DNA from: Pleomorphomonas sp. NRK KF1
GTDB lineage: Bacteria; Pseudomonadota; Alphaproteobacteria; Rhizobiales; Pleomorphomonadaceae
Length of the DNA: 64,000 nt
NCBI RefSeq assembly: GCF_023721755.1
Contig: NZ_JAMDLH010000001.1
Coordinates: forward strand, 930,001 to 994,000
Reading direction: 5' to 3'
The notes under the pieces are model-generated. The model was not told the DNA's origin. It was given only the letters and a program-made list of their open reading frames with translations, and did no database searches. A program made the position numbers and the translations under genes. How positions within the stretch are numbered: position 1 is the stretch's first letter; the number at the start of each line of letters is the position of its first letter. Below are positions 8,399-17,227 of this stretch, one piece after another.

Positions 8399-8948
8399 AC
8401 CAACAGGTCAAACTCGCTCGTGCGGAGCCGCCTCCGAGGCGGCGCTCAGTTTGGTATGGATCCCACGTCCCTTGCTCGGCTTTAATGCCCTGTTTGCCCG
8501 TTCATTCCGGCTATCTCCCTCCGTCATCGAGATAGATGGGAAAAGGTTCAACAACCGGCCCTTCCCTCTCTGTCTTTCGCGAGATTCAGCGTGTTCTGAT
8601 GTGCGAACGGAGGTTCACCCGTTCCGTCTCCCTCGCATCCACCTGTGTGTCGGCGCCCCGAATCCGAGTTATTTTATTGCTCATCAATGAAACAAATCTC
8701 CGCCCGAGCAATTGATGGGCGATATTCGCGCGAAAGGAAGACGATCGGGTAAGGGAGGCGGCGAGCTGGCGCGACACCGCCTTTCGTCCCTGGACGCCCC
8801 ACCTTGCGCGGGAGCTGACCCTAGATCACGCGCCCCTGGAGAACTGCCCGAAGCCTGCGCGCCGGACGATCGCGTTCGGACGAACGCAGCGCCATCGCGC
8901 ACACCCGTCCCGCATAGGCTGCCCCCGTCAAAAATACATGTGTAGGTG
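8399..8948. other. Intergenic region without a credible gene
   Basis: About 550 bp between array 2 and the cas10 promoter. A GC-rich palindrome (8427-8443, GCCGCCTC with its complement) may end array transcription, but it has no T run. Short open frames here lack ribosome sites and recognisable domains. Composition drops towards AT near 8680-8700. Confidence 0.5.
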
Positions 8949-8972
8949 TCAAAACGGACCTTTCCGTTTTGA
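8949..8972. promoter_or_regulatory. Perfect inverted repeat upstream of cas10
   Basis: TCAAAACGGA (8949-8958), a 4-nt centre CCTT, then TCCGTTTTGA (8963-8972): a perfect 10-bp inverted repeat 55 nt before the cas10 ATG. It could be a repressor operator or a hairpin in the 5' leader. The 9-mer GTGTCAAAA that begins it also occurs upstream of the CorA-like gene (about 2999-3007), hinting at shared control, but a 9-mer match is weak. Confidence 0.5.
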
Positions 8973-9027
8973 TATTACCGTTTACAAATTGTTGCCAAAC
9001 GTAAGCCTGCAATTCATGAGGGGTGGC

Positions 9028-10749
9028 ATGAGTAGTTGGATTTTGCGAGTGGAGGGCGTCAACTTCGCCGCCACGATCGACGACACCAACGATCTTTCGA
9101 CCATGCGGGGCGGATCGCTGGCACTTCTGAACTTTCACGAGCAGGTTGGCGCGGCGCTCAAGGGGCTCGCGGGTGTGACGAAGGCCGAAAAGGTGTTTTC
9201 GGGCGCCTCCCTGTGTGCCTTCCGCGTCGAAGGCACGCTGGCTGACTTCGCCGAAACGGCGCGTCGAACGATCGCAGGCGTCTTCTCCGATCCCCAGTAT
9301 GGCTGGAACGCCAAAGGCGAGGATCAGGCCGTTCCGCTCAATTACTTGACGGTGGTGGTGGACGCGGCCGAGACCGCCGTTGCCTCGGTCGAGGACAAGA
9401 CGATCGATGCGGGCATCGACAAGGCGGAAGCCCGCAATCACGCCCGTCAGTTCCGGCAATGGACGATCGCGCCGCTGCCGGCCGCGCCGGTCCACGCCAA
9501 TGCCACGACGGAGGCCGATCGCTTCGAAAAGGTCCGTCCGGCGACGGCCTGGATCCGCGCGCCCAAGGGCCATCTGCTGAACGCGACGGCCGAGGACACC
9601 AGTTCGGCGAACGGAAGCGACATCTATCACACCTCGGCCAGCGTCGCGGCGCGGCGCAACTACGGACGCGACGCGCGACAGAAGTTCTATGGCAAGCAAC
9701 TGGGCGAAGGCTATGCCAAGCTGCTCTTCACCGACAGCGTCTCGGATATCGCCGAGGAACTGCCGGCCGACTACCGGCTGCCGGTGTCGCTCCGCTCGAA
9801 GATCGCCGTGTTCTATGCCGACGGCAACAAGTTCGGCAGCATTCGCAAGGAGGTCGGCGCCAAGGCTTTTTCCGATCGGCTGGACATACTGCGCAAGGGG
9901 CTGCTGAAGTCGATCCTCGACTGGTATGTCGCCGGCGAGGCGGACGAGGACGAGTTCGGTCCACTGGGAGACGCCTTCGCCGTCTACAGCGAAAAGCGCA
10001 GTCAGTGGGCCCTGCGCTTCGAGACGCTGATGTGGGGCGGCGACGAACTCCTGTTCGTGATGCCGGCCTGGCTGGCCGTGCCGTTCACGCAGGGCTTTTT
10101 CGAGATGACCAAGGCTTGGGAAATCGGCGGCGTGCCGGTAAGCCACGCCGTCGCCGTGGCCATCGCCCATCACAAGACGCCCATCCGTCAGTTGAAGGCG
10201 GTGGCCAAGCGCGCCGCCGATCTCGCCAAGAACGCCTCTCCGGATTTGCGAAAGGCCAGTTCGGTGACCTTCGAGGTTTATGAAAGCCTGGCGCCGCCCG
10301 ACACCGACAGCAATTTCGAGGCGGAACGCCTCCGCCTTTACGGCAACAATCCGGCCATCGCCCCCGATGACCAGGCGAGCGCCCTCGCCCGGCTGCTGGC
10401 CATCCCCGGCGACGAATTCACCGGAGCCGTCAGGCGCTTTCAGGAGATACAGCGCGGCTTTCCCCGCTCGCAGATCTACGCGGCGCTGCGCGCCATGCGG
10501 GAAGCGCGCGGGCTTTGGGACAAGGAGGCGGAGGACGCCGCGCGGGTGGTCATCGAGAAATACGCCCGCTTCGACAGCCGGGCCGTCGATTGCCTTCACG
10601 CCAATCGCCTGCCGAGCTTCGGCCTGGGCAAGGCCCAGCCGGATCGTCCGCTGTCGCTCGATCTCGCCATGCTCGCCACGTTCTGGGACTATTTCGAGCC
10701 GTTCGGCGAACTGAAAGCCTTCCCCGCCAACTCCATCGTGGGAGGCTGA
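9028..10749 (+). CDS. cas10: Small Cas10 with GGDE palm motif, no HD domain
   Basis: A 573-residue Cas10, much shorter than the usual 700-1000. There is no N-terminal HD nuclease. The N-terminal part (DTNDLSTMRGGSLALL) looks like a degenerate first palm. The second palm has YADGNKFG (263-270, with Asp265) and WGGDELLF (336-343), so the cyclase motif GGDD is GGDE here, with the second acidic position conservatively changed. Cyclic or adenylated second-messenger synthesis is therefore plausible, and DNA cleavage by an HD site is not. ATG 9028 has GAGGGGTGG just upstream; an in-frame ATG at 8938 lies inside the promoter region. It is first in a four-gene operon, 3 nt before the Cas7-Cas5 gene. 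Confidence 0.9.
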   Translation: MSSWILRVEGVNFAATIDDTNDLSTMRGGSLALLNFHEQVGAALKGLAGVTKAEKVFSGASLCAFRVEGTLADFAETARRTIAGVFSDPQYGWNAKGEDQAVPLNYLTVVVDAAETAVASVEDKTIDAGIDKAEARNHARQFRQWTIAPLPAAPVHANATTEADRFEKVRPATAWIRAPKGHLLNATAEDTSSANGSDIYHTSASVAARRNYGRDARQKFYGKQLGEGYAKLLFTDSVSDIAEELPADYRLPVSLRSKIAVFYADGNKFGSIRKEVGAKAFSDRLDILRKGLLKSILDWYVAGEADEDEFGPLGDAFAVYSEKRSQWALRFETLMWGGDELLFVMPAWLAVPFTQGFFEMTKAWEIGGVPVSHAVAVAIAHHKTPIRQLKAVAKRAADLAKNASPDLRKASSVTFEVYESLAPPDTDSNFEAERLRLYGNNPAIAPDDQASALARLLAIPGDEFTGAVRRFQEIQRGFPRSQIYAALRAMREARGLWDKEAEDAARVVIEKYARFDSRAVDCLHANRLPSFGLGKAQPDRPLSLDLAMLATFWDYFEPFGELKAFPANSIVGG

Positions 10750-10752
10750 ACC

Positions 10753-12684
10753 ATGCCGCAGCGCGTTCGCTCCATCTACGACATCCGGCTGGCCATCCGC
10801 AGCCCGTTCCTGTTCCGCGGCCTTTCCGCCAAGCTGTTCGGCGTCGATGCCACACAGATCCGCGACGAAGATGGCCGCCCGATCCTTCCCTCCGACCAGA
10901 TCCGGGGCATCCTTCGCGAGGGCCTGGAGCTGCTTTCCGACCATACCGAGCCCAAGGTCATAGGCGCCGACGACATCCTGTCGCTGTTCGGCAAGCCGAG
11001 CGCCCGCAATGGCGACGCGGATGACGGCCGGGGCAACACCAACGCCCCCGCGCGTGGACGCATCCATTTCTCCGACCTGACCGCCAACAAGGTGCTCAGG
11101 GGCAATGAGCTGGCCGATCTCCACCGCAACAACGGCCTCGAAACCACCCGCGTCAAGATCGACGAGGAGACCGGCGCCGCCGAAACCGGCGCGTTGCAGG
11201 TGCTGGAACTGGTCGCCCCGTTCGGCGAGGTGGTGTTGTTCGAGGGCATGGTGGTCGTCTACGAGGACAAGGCCGGCCATCTCGGCGATCTGATGACCAA
11301 GGCACTGGCGTTGCATCCCTCCGTCGGCGCCTTCAAGAGCTCGGGCTTCGGCGAAATCGTCCACGCGTCGTCGCGCATCACGCTGCGCCCGGCCGCCACC
11401 GCCTCGGCGCCCGCGCCGACAGCGACCGACGGCGTGGTGCGCCTGCGCGTCACCTTCGACCGGCCGGTCATGGTGTCGACCGACAAGGTGGCCGACAATG
11501 CCGATCTCGGCGCCGTCGTCGTGCCGGGCTCCGTGTTCAAGGGCGCCCTCGCCGATGGCTTGCGCCAGCGCGGCGAAGACCCCGACGGCAACGCGGTTCT
11601 GAGCCGCATGGTGTTCGGCCACGCCTTCCCCGAAGGCGACAAGCCGGGCCAGCGCATCTACCTGCCCCTGCCCTTGTCGCTGGTGGCCGAGACCAAGCCG
11701 GGACCGGTCGGCCCGGATGGCACGCAGAAAGACGACATTCTCTTCGGCGACGCCATCGACGTCGGCCTCGGTCAGGGCGCCTACGTCAAGGGATGCGAGG
11801 CGCCGGCCAAGTTCACCACCGACTGGAAGGAAACCTGGTTCTACGGAACCGACGAGCCGCTGGCGCGCCCCGCCTTCATCGACATACCGCCGGTCGCCCG
11901 CACCCACGCGGCGATCAACGCGGACGCCGAAACCGGGAAGCGCGCCTACAACACCTCGGGCACGGCAGCCGACCGGGCGCTCTACACCACGCTCGCCCGC
12001 TCGGTTCGCCGGCGGCTGGACGACAGCTCGATGGCCGACCGCAGCTGGCTGTTCGACATCTCGCTCGCCAACCTCTCGGAGGCCGAACGCACCGACGCGC
12101 TGAAGCTGATCGCCACCATGGTGGCCGAAGGGCTGGACGGCATTGGCCGGACCGGCGCCAGCGCCAGGCTTTCGCTGGCAAGCGCGGTAGAGCTGGAGCG
12201 CCCCTCGCCCCGCCATAGCCATCCGAACGAGTTCACGCTGATGCTGCTGACGCCGGCGCTGATACTCGATCCCAAGGCCATATGGGACGAGACCGGCAAG
12301 GAGCTGATGACCGCCCATGACGCCTACGCCGCCTACTTCAAGGCGGCGCTGGGCGATGGCTTCAAGCTGCTCAACTTCTTCGCCGGACAGGAGCTTTCGG
12401 GCGGCTACCAGGCGCGGCGTTTCCGCCCCTATGGCGCCGACCAATACTTCCCGTTCCTGCTCACCCAGCCGGGCTCGATCTTCCGGTTCGAGGGCAATGT
12501 CGGCGACGAGAAGCTGGCGCGATTGCTCAGGACCGGCTTGCCGCTGCCCAGCCTCAAGGGCGCAAGGCCGCTCGACTGGCGAAACTGCCCCTACGTGCCG
12601 GAAAACGGCTTCGGGCATTTCACGACGCGGCATCTGGCGGACGAAACGACGGCCAAGCTCGCCGGCAACGTCATCGCGGTCTGA
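10753..12684 (+). CDS. Cas7-Cas5 (Csx10-like) fusion RAMP protein
   Basis: A 643-residue protein built of at least two RAMP units. The first (about 1-212) is Cas7-like: ILPSDQIRGILREGL (44-58), an acidic loop KIDEETGAAETGAL (135-148, with a candidate cleavage Asp137) and FKSSGFGEIV (194-203). The second (about 227-640) resembles Csx10, the Cas5 of type III-D: VVVPGSVFKGAL (256-267), GRTGASARLSL, PFLLTQPGSIFRFEG and a final glycine-rich ENGFGHF. By family knowledge Cas7 forms the backbone and cuts target RNA, while Cas5 caps the crRNA 5' tag. Fusion of the two is the hallmark of the III-Dv complex, where Cas11 is also fused; I cannot identify a Cas11 segment with certainty. Confidence 0.82.
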   Translation: MPQRVRSIYDIRLAIRSPFLFRGLSAKLFGVDATQIRDEDGRPILPSDQIRGILREGLELLSDHTEPKVIGADDILSLFGKPSARNGDADDGRGNTNAPARGRIHFSDLTANKVLRGNELADLHRNNGLETTRVKIDEETGAAETGALQVLELVAPFGEVVLFEGMVVVYEDKAGHLGDLMTKALALHPSVGAFKSSGFGEIVHASSRITLRPAATASAPAPTATDGVVRLRVTFDRPVMVSTDKVADNADLGAVVVPGSVFKGALADGLRQRGEDPDGNAVLSRMVFGHAFPEGDKPGQRIYLPLPLSLVAETKPGPVGPDGTQKDDILFGDAIDVGLGQGAYVKGCEAPAKFTTDWKETWFYGTDEPLARPAFIDIPPVARTHAAINADAETGKRAYNTSGTAADRALYTTLARSVRRRLDDSSMADRSWLFDISLANLSEAERTDALKLIATMVAEGLDGIGRTGASARLSLASAVELERPSPRHSHPNEFTLMLLTPALILDPKAIWDETGKELMTAHDAYAAYFKAALGDGFKLLNFFAGQELSGGYQARRFRPYGADQYFPFLLTQPGSIFRFEGNVGDEKLARLLRTGLPLPSLKGARPLDWRNCPYVPENGFGHFTTRHLADETTAKLAGNVIAV

Positions 12685-12696
12685 GAGGAGGCGGAA

Positions 12697-14109
12697 ATGA
12701 GCGCACGCGCCATGGAAATCGGTCGCCTCTACAAGGGCCGACTGGAGGTTGTGTCACCCCTGCATGTCGGCTCGGGCGACTTCGAAGAGCGAAAGGGCGT
12801 CAACGGCAAGTCCGGGCAGGACGGCAACGACCGGCCGCAGGTGGCGACCATCGCCCGCGACGGCGACGGAAAGCCCTTTATCCCCGGCACCACTCTGAAG
12901 GGCCTGCTGCGGCGGCTGCTGGCAAGCGAAAAGGACGCCGACCTCGTCGCCGGCAGCATCAAGGCAGATAAGGATGAGGGGCAAATCGGCTTCGTTCAGG
13001 TGCGCGGCGCCCGCCTCGCCAAGGCCGGCGACACCACCCACCTGCCCTATGCGCATGTTCTCGACAAGGCCGAGGTCGGCGAAGGCGTCTTTGTCGCCGC
13101 CCGCACCGCGATCGACGACGTCACCGGCTCCGTCGAGGACGGCAAGCTGTTCTTCCAGGAGATGGTCGCGCCGGGGGCGAAGTTCGACTTCGAGCTGATG
13201 GTGGCGCCCCGCCGCTTTGCCGAAGTCGATGCCGTTTGCAAGGCACTAGACCAGGCCCTGGCGCAGTTGGCGACGGGCAGCGGAACCCAGATCGGCAAGG
13301 GACAGGCCGACGGCTTCGGCCGGATCAAGCTCGACGCCCAGTCGCTGACGACTGCCTCGGGCCTTCTCGACGCCACGACCGGCGGCCTCACCTGGACGAG
13401 CCCTCGTCGCGTGTCCCTGGGGGACTTGGAGCGCCGCGAAGTGACGAGCTTCACGGTCAAGTTCTCCTGCCCCGGCCCGTTCATCATCGCCGACTCCTCC
13501 CGCAAGAAGGAGCGCGTGTCGGGTGAAAGCGACGACGAGCGCAAAAAGACGCCGCACGCCCGGCCGCAGCGACTTGGTGAGGATCTGCCACTCATTCTGG
13601 GCTCGAGCGTCTCGGGTGCGCTGCGCAATCGCGCCGAATGGCTGGCCCGCGTGAAGAAGATCGGCGCCGATTTCAAGCAAATCACGATTGCCGACCGCCG
13701 TCACATGCCGGCGCATCCGGTCGACCGCCTGTTCGGCGTCACCGGCTTTCGCGGGCTGCTCGGAATTCGCGGCCTCGATGTCGCAAGGGCAAGGCCCTGG
13801 GAGGTGACGTCAGTGAAGCTCGACCGCTTCTCCGGCGCCCCGGTGGACAACGCCCTCTTCACCACCGAAACATTCATCGGCGTCGAGTTCACGGCCACCT
13901 TCGAAATCGACAGTCGCGGCTATCCGGAAGGGATACGCGGCGGAACGGCGGATCCAGGGGAACGCAAGCGCATCGAGGCCGCCACCGAACAGCTGATCGC
14001 AACCCTCAAGGCGGATCTCGCAACCAACGGCCTCCAGCTTGGCGCCGGCGGCAACAAGGGTTTCGGCTGGTTCACGGCGACCATCGTGGAGGGCAAGAAC
14101 AATGGTTGA
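12697..14109 (+). CDS. Double Cas7 (Cas7-2x) RAMP protein
   Basis: A 470-residue tandem of two Cas7 domains. Domain one has FIPGTTLKGLLRRLL (61-75), the loop AIDDVTGSVEDGK (138-150) and IGKGQADGFGRI (199-210). Domain two has LILGSSVSGALRNR (299-312), VKLDRFSGAPVD (373-384) and a glycine-rich LGAGGNKGFGWF near the end. The Asp-containing loops sit where type III Cas7 subunits carry the target-RNA cleavage Asp. It begins 12 nt after the Cas7-Cas5 gene with an AGAGGAGG site upstream. The single polypeptide would supply two of the backbone positions that are separate Csm3/Cmr4 copies in ordinary type III complexes. Confidence 0.85.
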   Translation: MSARAMEIGRLYKGRLEVVSPLHVGSGDFEERKGVNGKSGQDGNDRPQVATIARDGDGKPFIPGTTLKGLLRRLLASEKDADLVAGSIKADKDEGQIGFVQVRGARLAKAGDTTHLPYAHVLDKAEVGEGVFVAARTAIDDVTGSVEDGKLFFQEMVAPGAKFDFELMVAPRRFAEVDAVCKALDQALAQLATGSGTQIGKGQADGFGRIKLDAQSLTTASGLLDATTGGLTWTSPRRVSLGDLERREVTSFTVKFSCPGPFIIADSSRKKERVSGESDDERKKTPHARPQRLGEDLPLILGSSVSGALRNRAEWLARVKKIGADFKQITIADRRHMPAHPVDRLFGVTGFRGLLGIRGLDVARARPWEVTSVKLDRFSGAPVDNALFTTETFIGVEFTATFEIDSRGYPEGIRGGTADPGERKRIEAATEQLIATLKADLATNGLQLGAGGNKGFGWFTATIVEGKNNG

Positions 14110-16276
14110 CAAGGCGTTGATCGATAAGGCGGTAGCCCTTCTGAGCGGCAGGTTTTCAGGCCGTTCGTCTTTCGGTGAAATAGGCGACTTCCTGGCAGAT
14201 CGCGCCCCTTACGACGATCTCGAGCCACATGAACTCAAAGAGGTGGTGCTCGCTGCGCAGGAGCAACTCGGCAAGGCCACCGCCCGCCAAGTAACGAACA
14301 CTCAAGCCGATCGCCCTGCTGGCAACGGCCGAGCACCGCGCCAACGCAACTGGGGCAACGCGCCAGTTCCGACGGCGCCCTACCGCTTCGTAACGATTGA
14401 AGACACCGTCGTAGATGGAAAGCCCTCGCCGCGTAACGAGCCTGTGCCAGACGGAGTCTCGGCCAAAATCAAGGTCGATTGGATCGCGGAAAGCCCGCTC
14501 CTCATCGGTGAGGCCGCCAAAAACGGAAACGGGGTCGGCCCGATGCGACTGGGCGGATATGGCCCATTCGTGATCCCTGGCGCGAGCCTGCGCGGCATGA
14601 TCCGCGCAGCCACCGAGATTGTTGCACTCGGCAAGCTTGGCTTCGCAAACCTTCATCACCATTACGGGCTAAGGGATTTCGAACACAAGTATTACGCCGA
14701 GGAAAGCGGCATCTCCAACGTTGGTAAGGTTATGGCCGGCTGGCTCCGCAGGAAGGTTGTGGATGGAAAGGAGATTTGGGAGCTAGAACCCCTCGGCCCA
14801 AACTGGGCACATATAGCGCTAAAGAACATGCGCTTTGCCGGCCGGGACTGGGTTAAGGGCGGACTTGATCAAAAGTATGCTGCCGTTGGCATGAGGCGTG
14901 GCTCCATCTATGATTTTTCGAAGACCCACAAGTTCACTTCTCGCCGGACGGATGACCATGGCAAGCTGGTAACGGAACCCGGCGGCAGCGAGGACGGCGT
15001 TTTCGTCTTCTCGGGCAAGCTTCCTCCAAACGGCGAGAAGAAGTTCGAGTATGTGTTCTTCGACGAGCCGGTAGGTCCACCGGTTAGAATCTCCGAGGCG
15101 AAGAAAGAGGTTTTCTCGCGCTTCTACTCAAGGCCATCGAAGAACATTGTGGAACCAGATGGCAACTGGAAGGTCTTAAAACCCACGTTTGACCAAGGTG
15201 GGCGACTTCCGGTGTTCTACGTCGGGGATCCACAGAAACAGGGCGAGGACTTCTTTTTCGGTCTGACGCGACTTTTCAAGCTGCCGCACAAGCGTTCGGT
15301 GGCGGCGGTCGTAGAAGCTTCTCACAAAGCCCATTATCCCAAGCACGACCTCAAGAGCCCAGCCGCGTATTCGCCCGACTTCGTGGAAAATTTGTTCGGC
15401 TATGTCGTGGAGCGCGATGCTGTCGGCTTGCTTGAAGACGAGCGTTTGGAAACCGGGCTAGGCGCCCGCAAAGGGCGCGTCGCATTCGGCTTTGCACACT
15501 TGGCTGATGGTGAACCAACGCCTCGCATCAGCGAGCCAATGGAGGTGGTGCAGATGGCACCGCGGGCTTCCTATGCCCCCTTCTACCTCAGAGGAGCGAC
15601 GACGAAGGATTACAGCGCTGACGCTAACCCGAAGCTTTCCGGGCGCAAGCGCTATTTGCCGCGAACGGCAAACGCCGACTTCTCTGCATCTATGGCGCGG
15701 ATCAAGGCTATGGGCGATGGGCCTGGAAACGCGGAAATGAAGTCTTCGCTTTCTTTCCTTCTTCCCGCGGCTGGACGACAAGAAGTCCGCTTTTGTTCGG
15801 AAATCCGCCTGCACAATGTGTCGAAGTCCGAACTCGGAGCCATCTTGTTCGCTCTTACGCATGGCGGTGACCCCGAGCGGAAATCGCGCCACATGCTTGG
15901 TCGAGCAAGGCCGTTCGGCGCTGGACAGATTCGCGCCGAGCTTGTCGATCTCGTTGTCACAGAGAATGACGGCGGCGCCTGCAGAGCGGGGGTGGATCCA
16001 AAGCCCTACCTCAAAGACTTCGTGGCAGCGATGAAGGTCGAAGTTCCCAACTATCCGGACATTCCTTCGATCCGTGAGTTCCTCGGTCTGGCGCAGCCAG
16101 CGAAAGACCTTCAACTCGACTATCTTTCGCTTAAGCCATTTGGTGACATCCGAAAGATGGTGCGACCGGAGAAGAGCGACAAAAACAGCCTTCCGGCTAC
16201 GGGCCCGCAGGAAAGAGCTAAAGACGGCCGTCTATTACCAAGTCCCGAACGCAAGCTGACTTGGTCTTTCGACTGA
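14102..16276 (+). CDS. TIGR03986-type RAMP protein (Cas7 with insertion)
   Basis: A 724-residue protein. ATG 14102 overlaps the stop of the double Cas7 gene. An alpha-helical N-terminal extension (about 1-65) and a flexible linker (66-95) precede the RAMP core with FVIPGASLRGMIRAATE (156-172), a long central insertion, and a C-terminal MLGRARPFGAGQIRAEL. These match what I know of the TIGR03986 family and of the insertion-bearing Cas7 of III-Dv. The helical extension is a candidate for a displaced small subunit, which is otherwise missing from the locus. Codon use becomes noticeably less GC-rich than in the three upstream genes, suggesting a separate history or relaxed constraint. Confidence 0.82.
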   Translation: MVDKALIDKAVALLSGRFSGRSSFGEIGDFLADRAPYDDLEPHELKEVVLAAQEQLGKATARQVTNTQADRPAGNGRAPRQRNWGNAPVPTAPYRFVTIEDTVVDGKPSPRNEPVPDGVSAKIKVDWIAESPLLIGEAAKNGNGVGPMRLGGYGPFVIPGASLRGMIRAATEIVALGKLGFANLHHHYGLRDFEHKYYAEESGISNVGKVMAGWLRRKVVDGKEIWELEPLGPNWAHIALKNMRFAGRDWVKGGLDQKYAAVGMRRGSIYDFSKTHKFTSRRTDDHGKLVTEPGGSEDGVFVFSGKLPPNGEKKFEYVFFDEPVGPPVRISEAKKEVFSRFYSRPSKNIVEPDGNWKVLKPTFDQGGRLPVFYVGDPQKQGEDFFFGLTRLFKLPHKRSVAAVVEASHKAHYPKHDLKSPAAYSPDFVENLFGYVVERDAVGLLEDERLETGLGARKGRVAFGFAHLADGEPTPRISEPMEVVQMAPRASYAPFYLRGATTKDYSADANPKLSGRKRYLPRTANADFSASMARIKAMGDGPGNAEMKSSLSFLLPAAGRQEVRFCSEIRLHNVSKSELGAILFALTHGGDPERKSRHMLGRARPFGAGQIRAELVDLVVTENDGGACRAGVDPKPYLKDFVAAMKVEVPNYPDIPSIREFLGLAQPAKDLQLDYLSLKPFGDIRKMVRPEKSDKNSLPATGPQERAKDGRLLPSPERKLTWSFD

Positions 16277-16300
16277 ATCCAGTCGACGACCCTCAGGGCA

Positions 16301-16334
16301 CAATACCCGAGCACCTCAAAGTCGCCGGGTATTG
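16301..16334 (+). terminator. Possible terminator of the cas effector operon
   Basis: CAATACCCG (16301-16309) and CGGGTATTG (16326-16334) can form a 9-bp stem with a 16-nt loop, 25 nt after the last cas stop. Only the weak pyrimidine tract CTTTCCTT follows, so Rho-independent function is uncertain. Confidence 0.4.
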
Positions 16335-16471
16335 CTTTCCTTGGAAAAGCGTAGGCCCTGTGATGGATACCGAGCCCCGAGAACGACCGGCAAAATAGGG
16401 GTCTCCGATTTGACCTCTGTCCGGAGAGGAGATCCCCACATGACAAGCCGCCGAAGAAGGAGCGGCTCGTC

Positions 16472-16627
16472 ATGGTTTTCATCATCCTCACACTGTTCGC
16501 CGTCATGTTGTTCGGCGGCTTCATCGGGGTGTTTGCTCAAATGATCGCCGAGATGACCGGCCCGGCTGGGTGCCTGATGACCGGCGTGCTGGCGCTCATT
16601 GTCCTCATCGCCATGTTTGCACGATGA
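16472..16627 (+). CDS. Small membrane protein (51 residues)
   Basis: ATG 16472, with GAAGGAG about 11 nt upstream, opens a 51-residue frame of almost entirely hydrophobic composition. There are two likely membrane segments (about 2-22 and 34-50) joined by a short polar loop, AQMIAEMTGPAG. I do not recognise a family. It stands alone between the cas operon and the CII-like gene, on the same strand, and could be a small accessory membrane protein of the island. A short frame of this kind can arise by chance. Confidence 0.45.
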   Translation: MVFIILTLFAVMLFGGFIGVFAQMIAEMTGPAGCLMTGVLALIVLIAMFAR

Positions 16628-16741
16628 GCAGGGCCGGTGCCTTGGCCACAGAAGTTCGGGGGTCACGGCCAAATGGGGCAAATCCCGTCTGGCCTCGAGT
16701 ATGGCCCGAGCCTAACATTTGGCTCTGCTTGGGGGGCTATC

Positions 16742-17227
16742 ATGTCAACGGATCGTGGTGCCGAGTTCGCAGATCTCGCCTACAACATCATCGTCGCCGA
16801 GAAGCGCTTCTCGGCCAAGAAGGTCGCCATGGAAATGGGGCTCGGCTATGACGCGCTGCATGCGCGCCTTGTCAATCGAACTCCATTCTCGGCCGAAGAG
16901 ATCCGGCGTCTGATCCGCGCCGCGCCGGACCCGCGTTTCGTCGGTTGGCTGCTGCGTGGCACACCGTTCATTGGCGCCGAGCGCGGGGCCACCCTGACGC
17001 CCACCGACGATCTCAATCTCGAGGCGATCCACATGTCAGCGACGCGGATCGTCCTTGAAGCTGCGGACGTGCTCGAGTCCGTGGAGAAGGCGCTGGCCGA
17101 TCGCCGGATCGACCATCGCGACGCCCTTGAGATCCGCAACGAAATCGAGGTCGCCGAACGCGCCCTCGCCTCGCTTGGCCAACACCTGAGAGCCGTCGCC
17201 CCGCTCCTGGCGCATGACGAGGCCTGA
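16742..17227 (+). CDS. Phage CII-like regulatory protein
   Basis: A 161-residue protein with an N-terminal helix-turn-helix-like segment (AKKVAMEMGLGYDALHARLVN) and a helical C-terminus with a coiled-coil character. The pattern resembles phage regulatory CII-family proteins (PF06892-like) that bind DNA and control lysogeny genes. ATG 16742 is preceded by a GGGGGG tract; the open frame extends to 16637 but without a better start. It supports the view that this stretch belongs to an integrated island. Function is inferred from weak resemblance. Confidence 0.55.
   Translation: MSTDRGAEFADLAYNIIVAEKRFSAKKVAMEMGLGYDALHARLVNRTPFSAEEIRRLIRAAPDPRFVGWLLRGTPFIGAERGATLTPTDDLNLEAIHMSATRIVLEAADVLESVEKALADRRIDHRDALEIRNEIEVAERALASLGQHLRAVAPLLAHDEA

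Noticed and set aside
8427-8443. GC-rich palindrome as the terminator of array 2
   Set aside because: No T run follows and the centre is a single base, too tight for a good hairpin.
8821-12633. A 1270-codon open frame on the minus strand across cas10 and the Cas7-Cas5 gene
   Set aside because: It is antisense to clear RAMP and palm motifs, has no ribosome site or domain, and is explained by GC-rich codon use.
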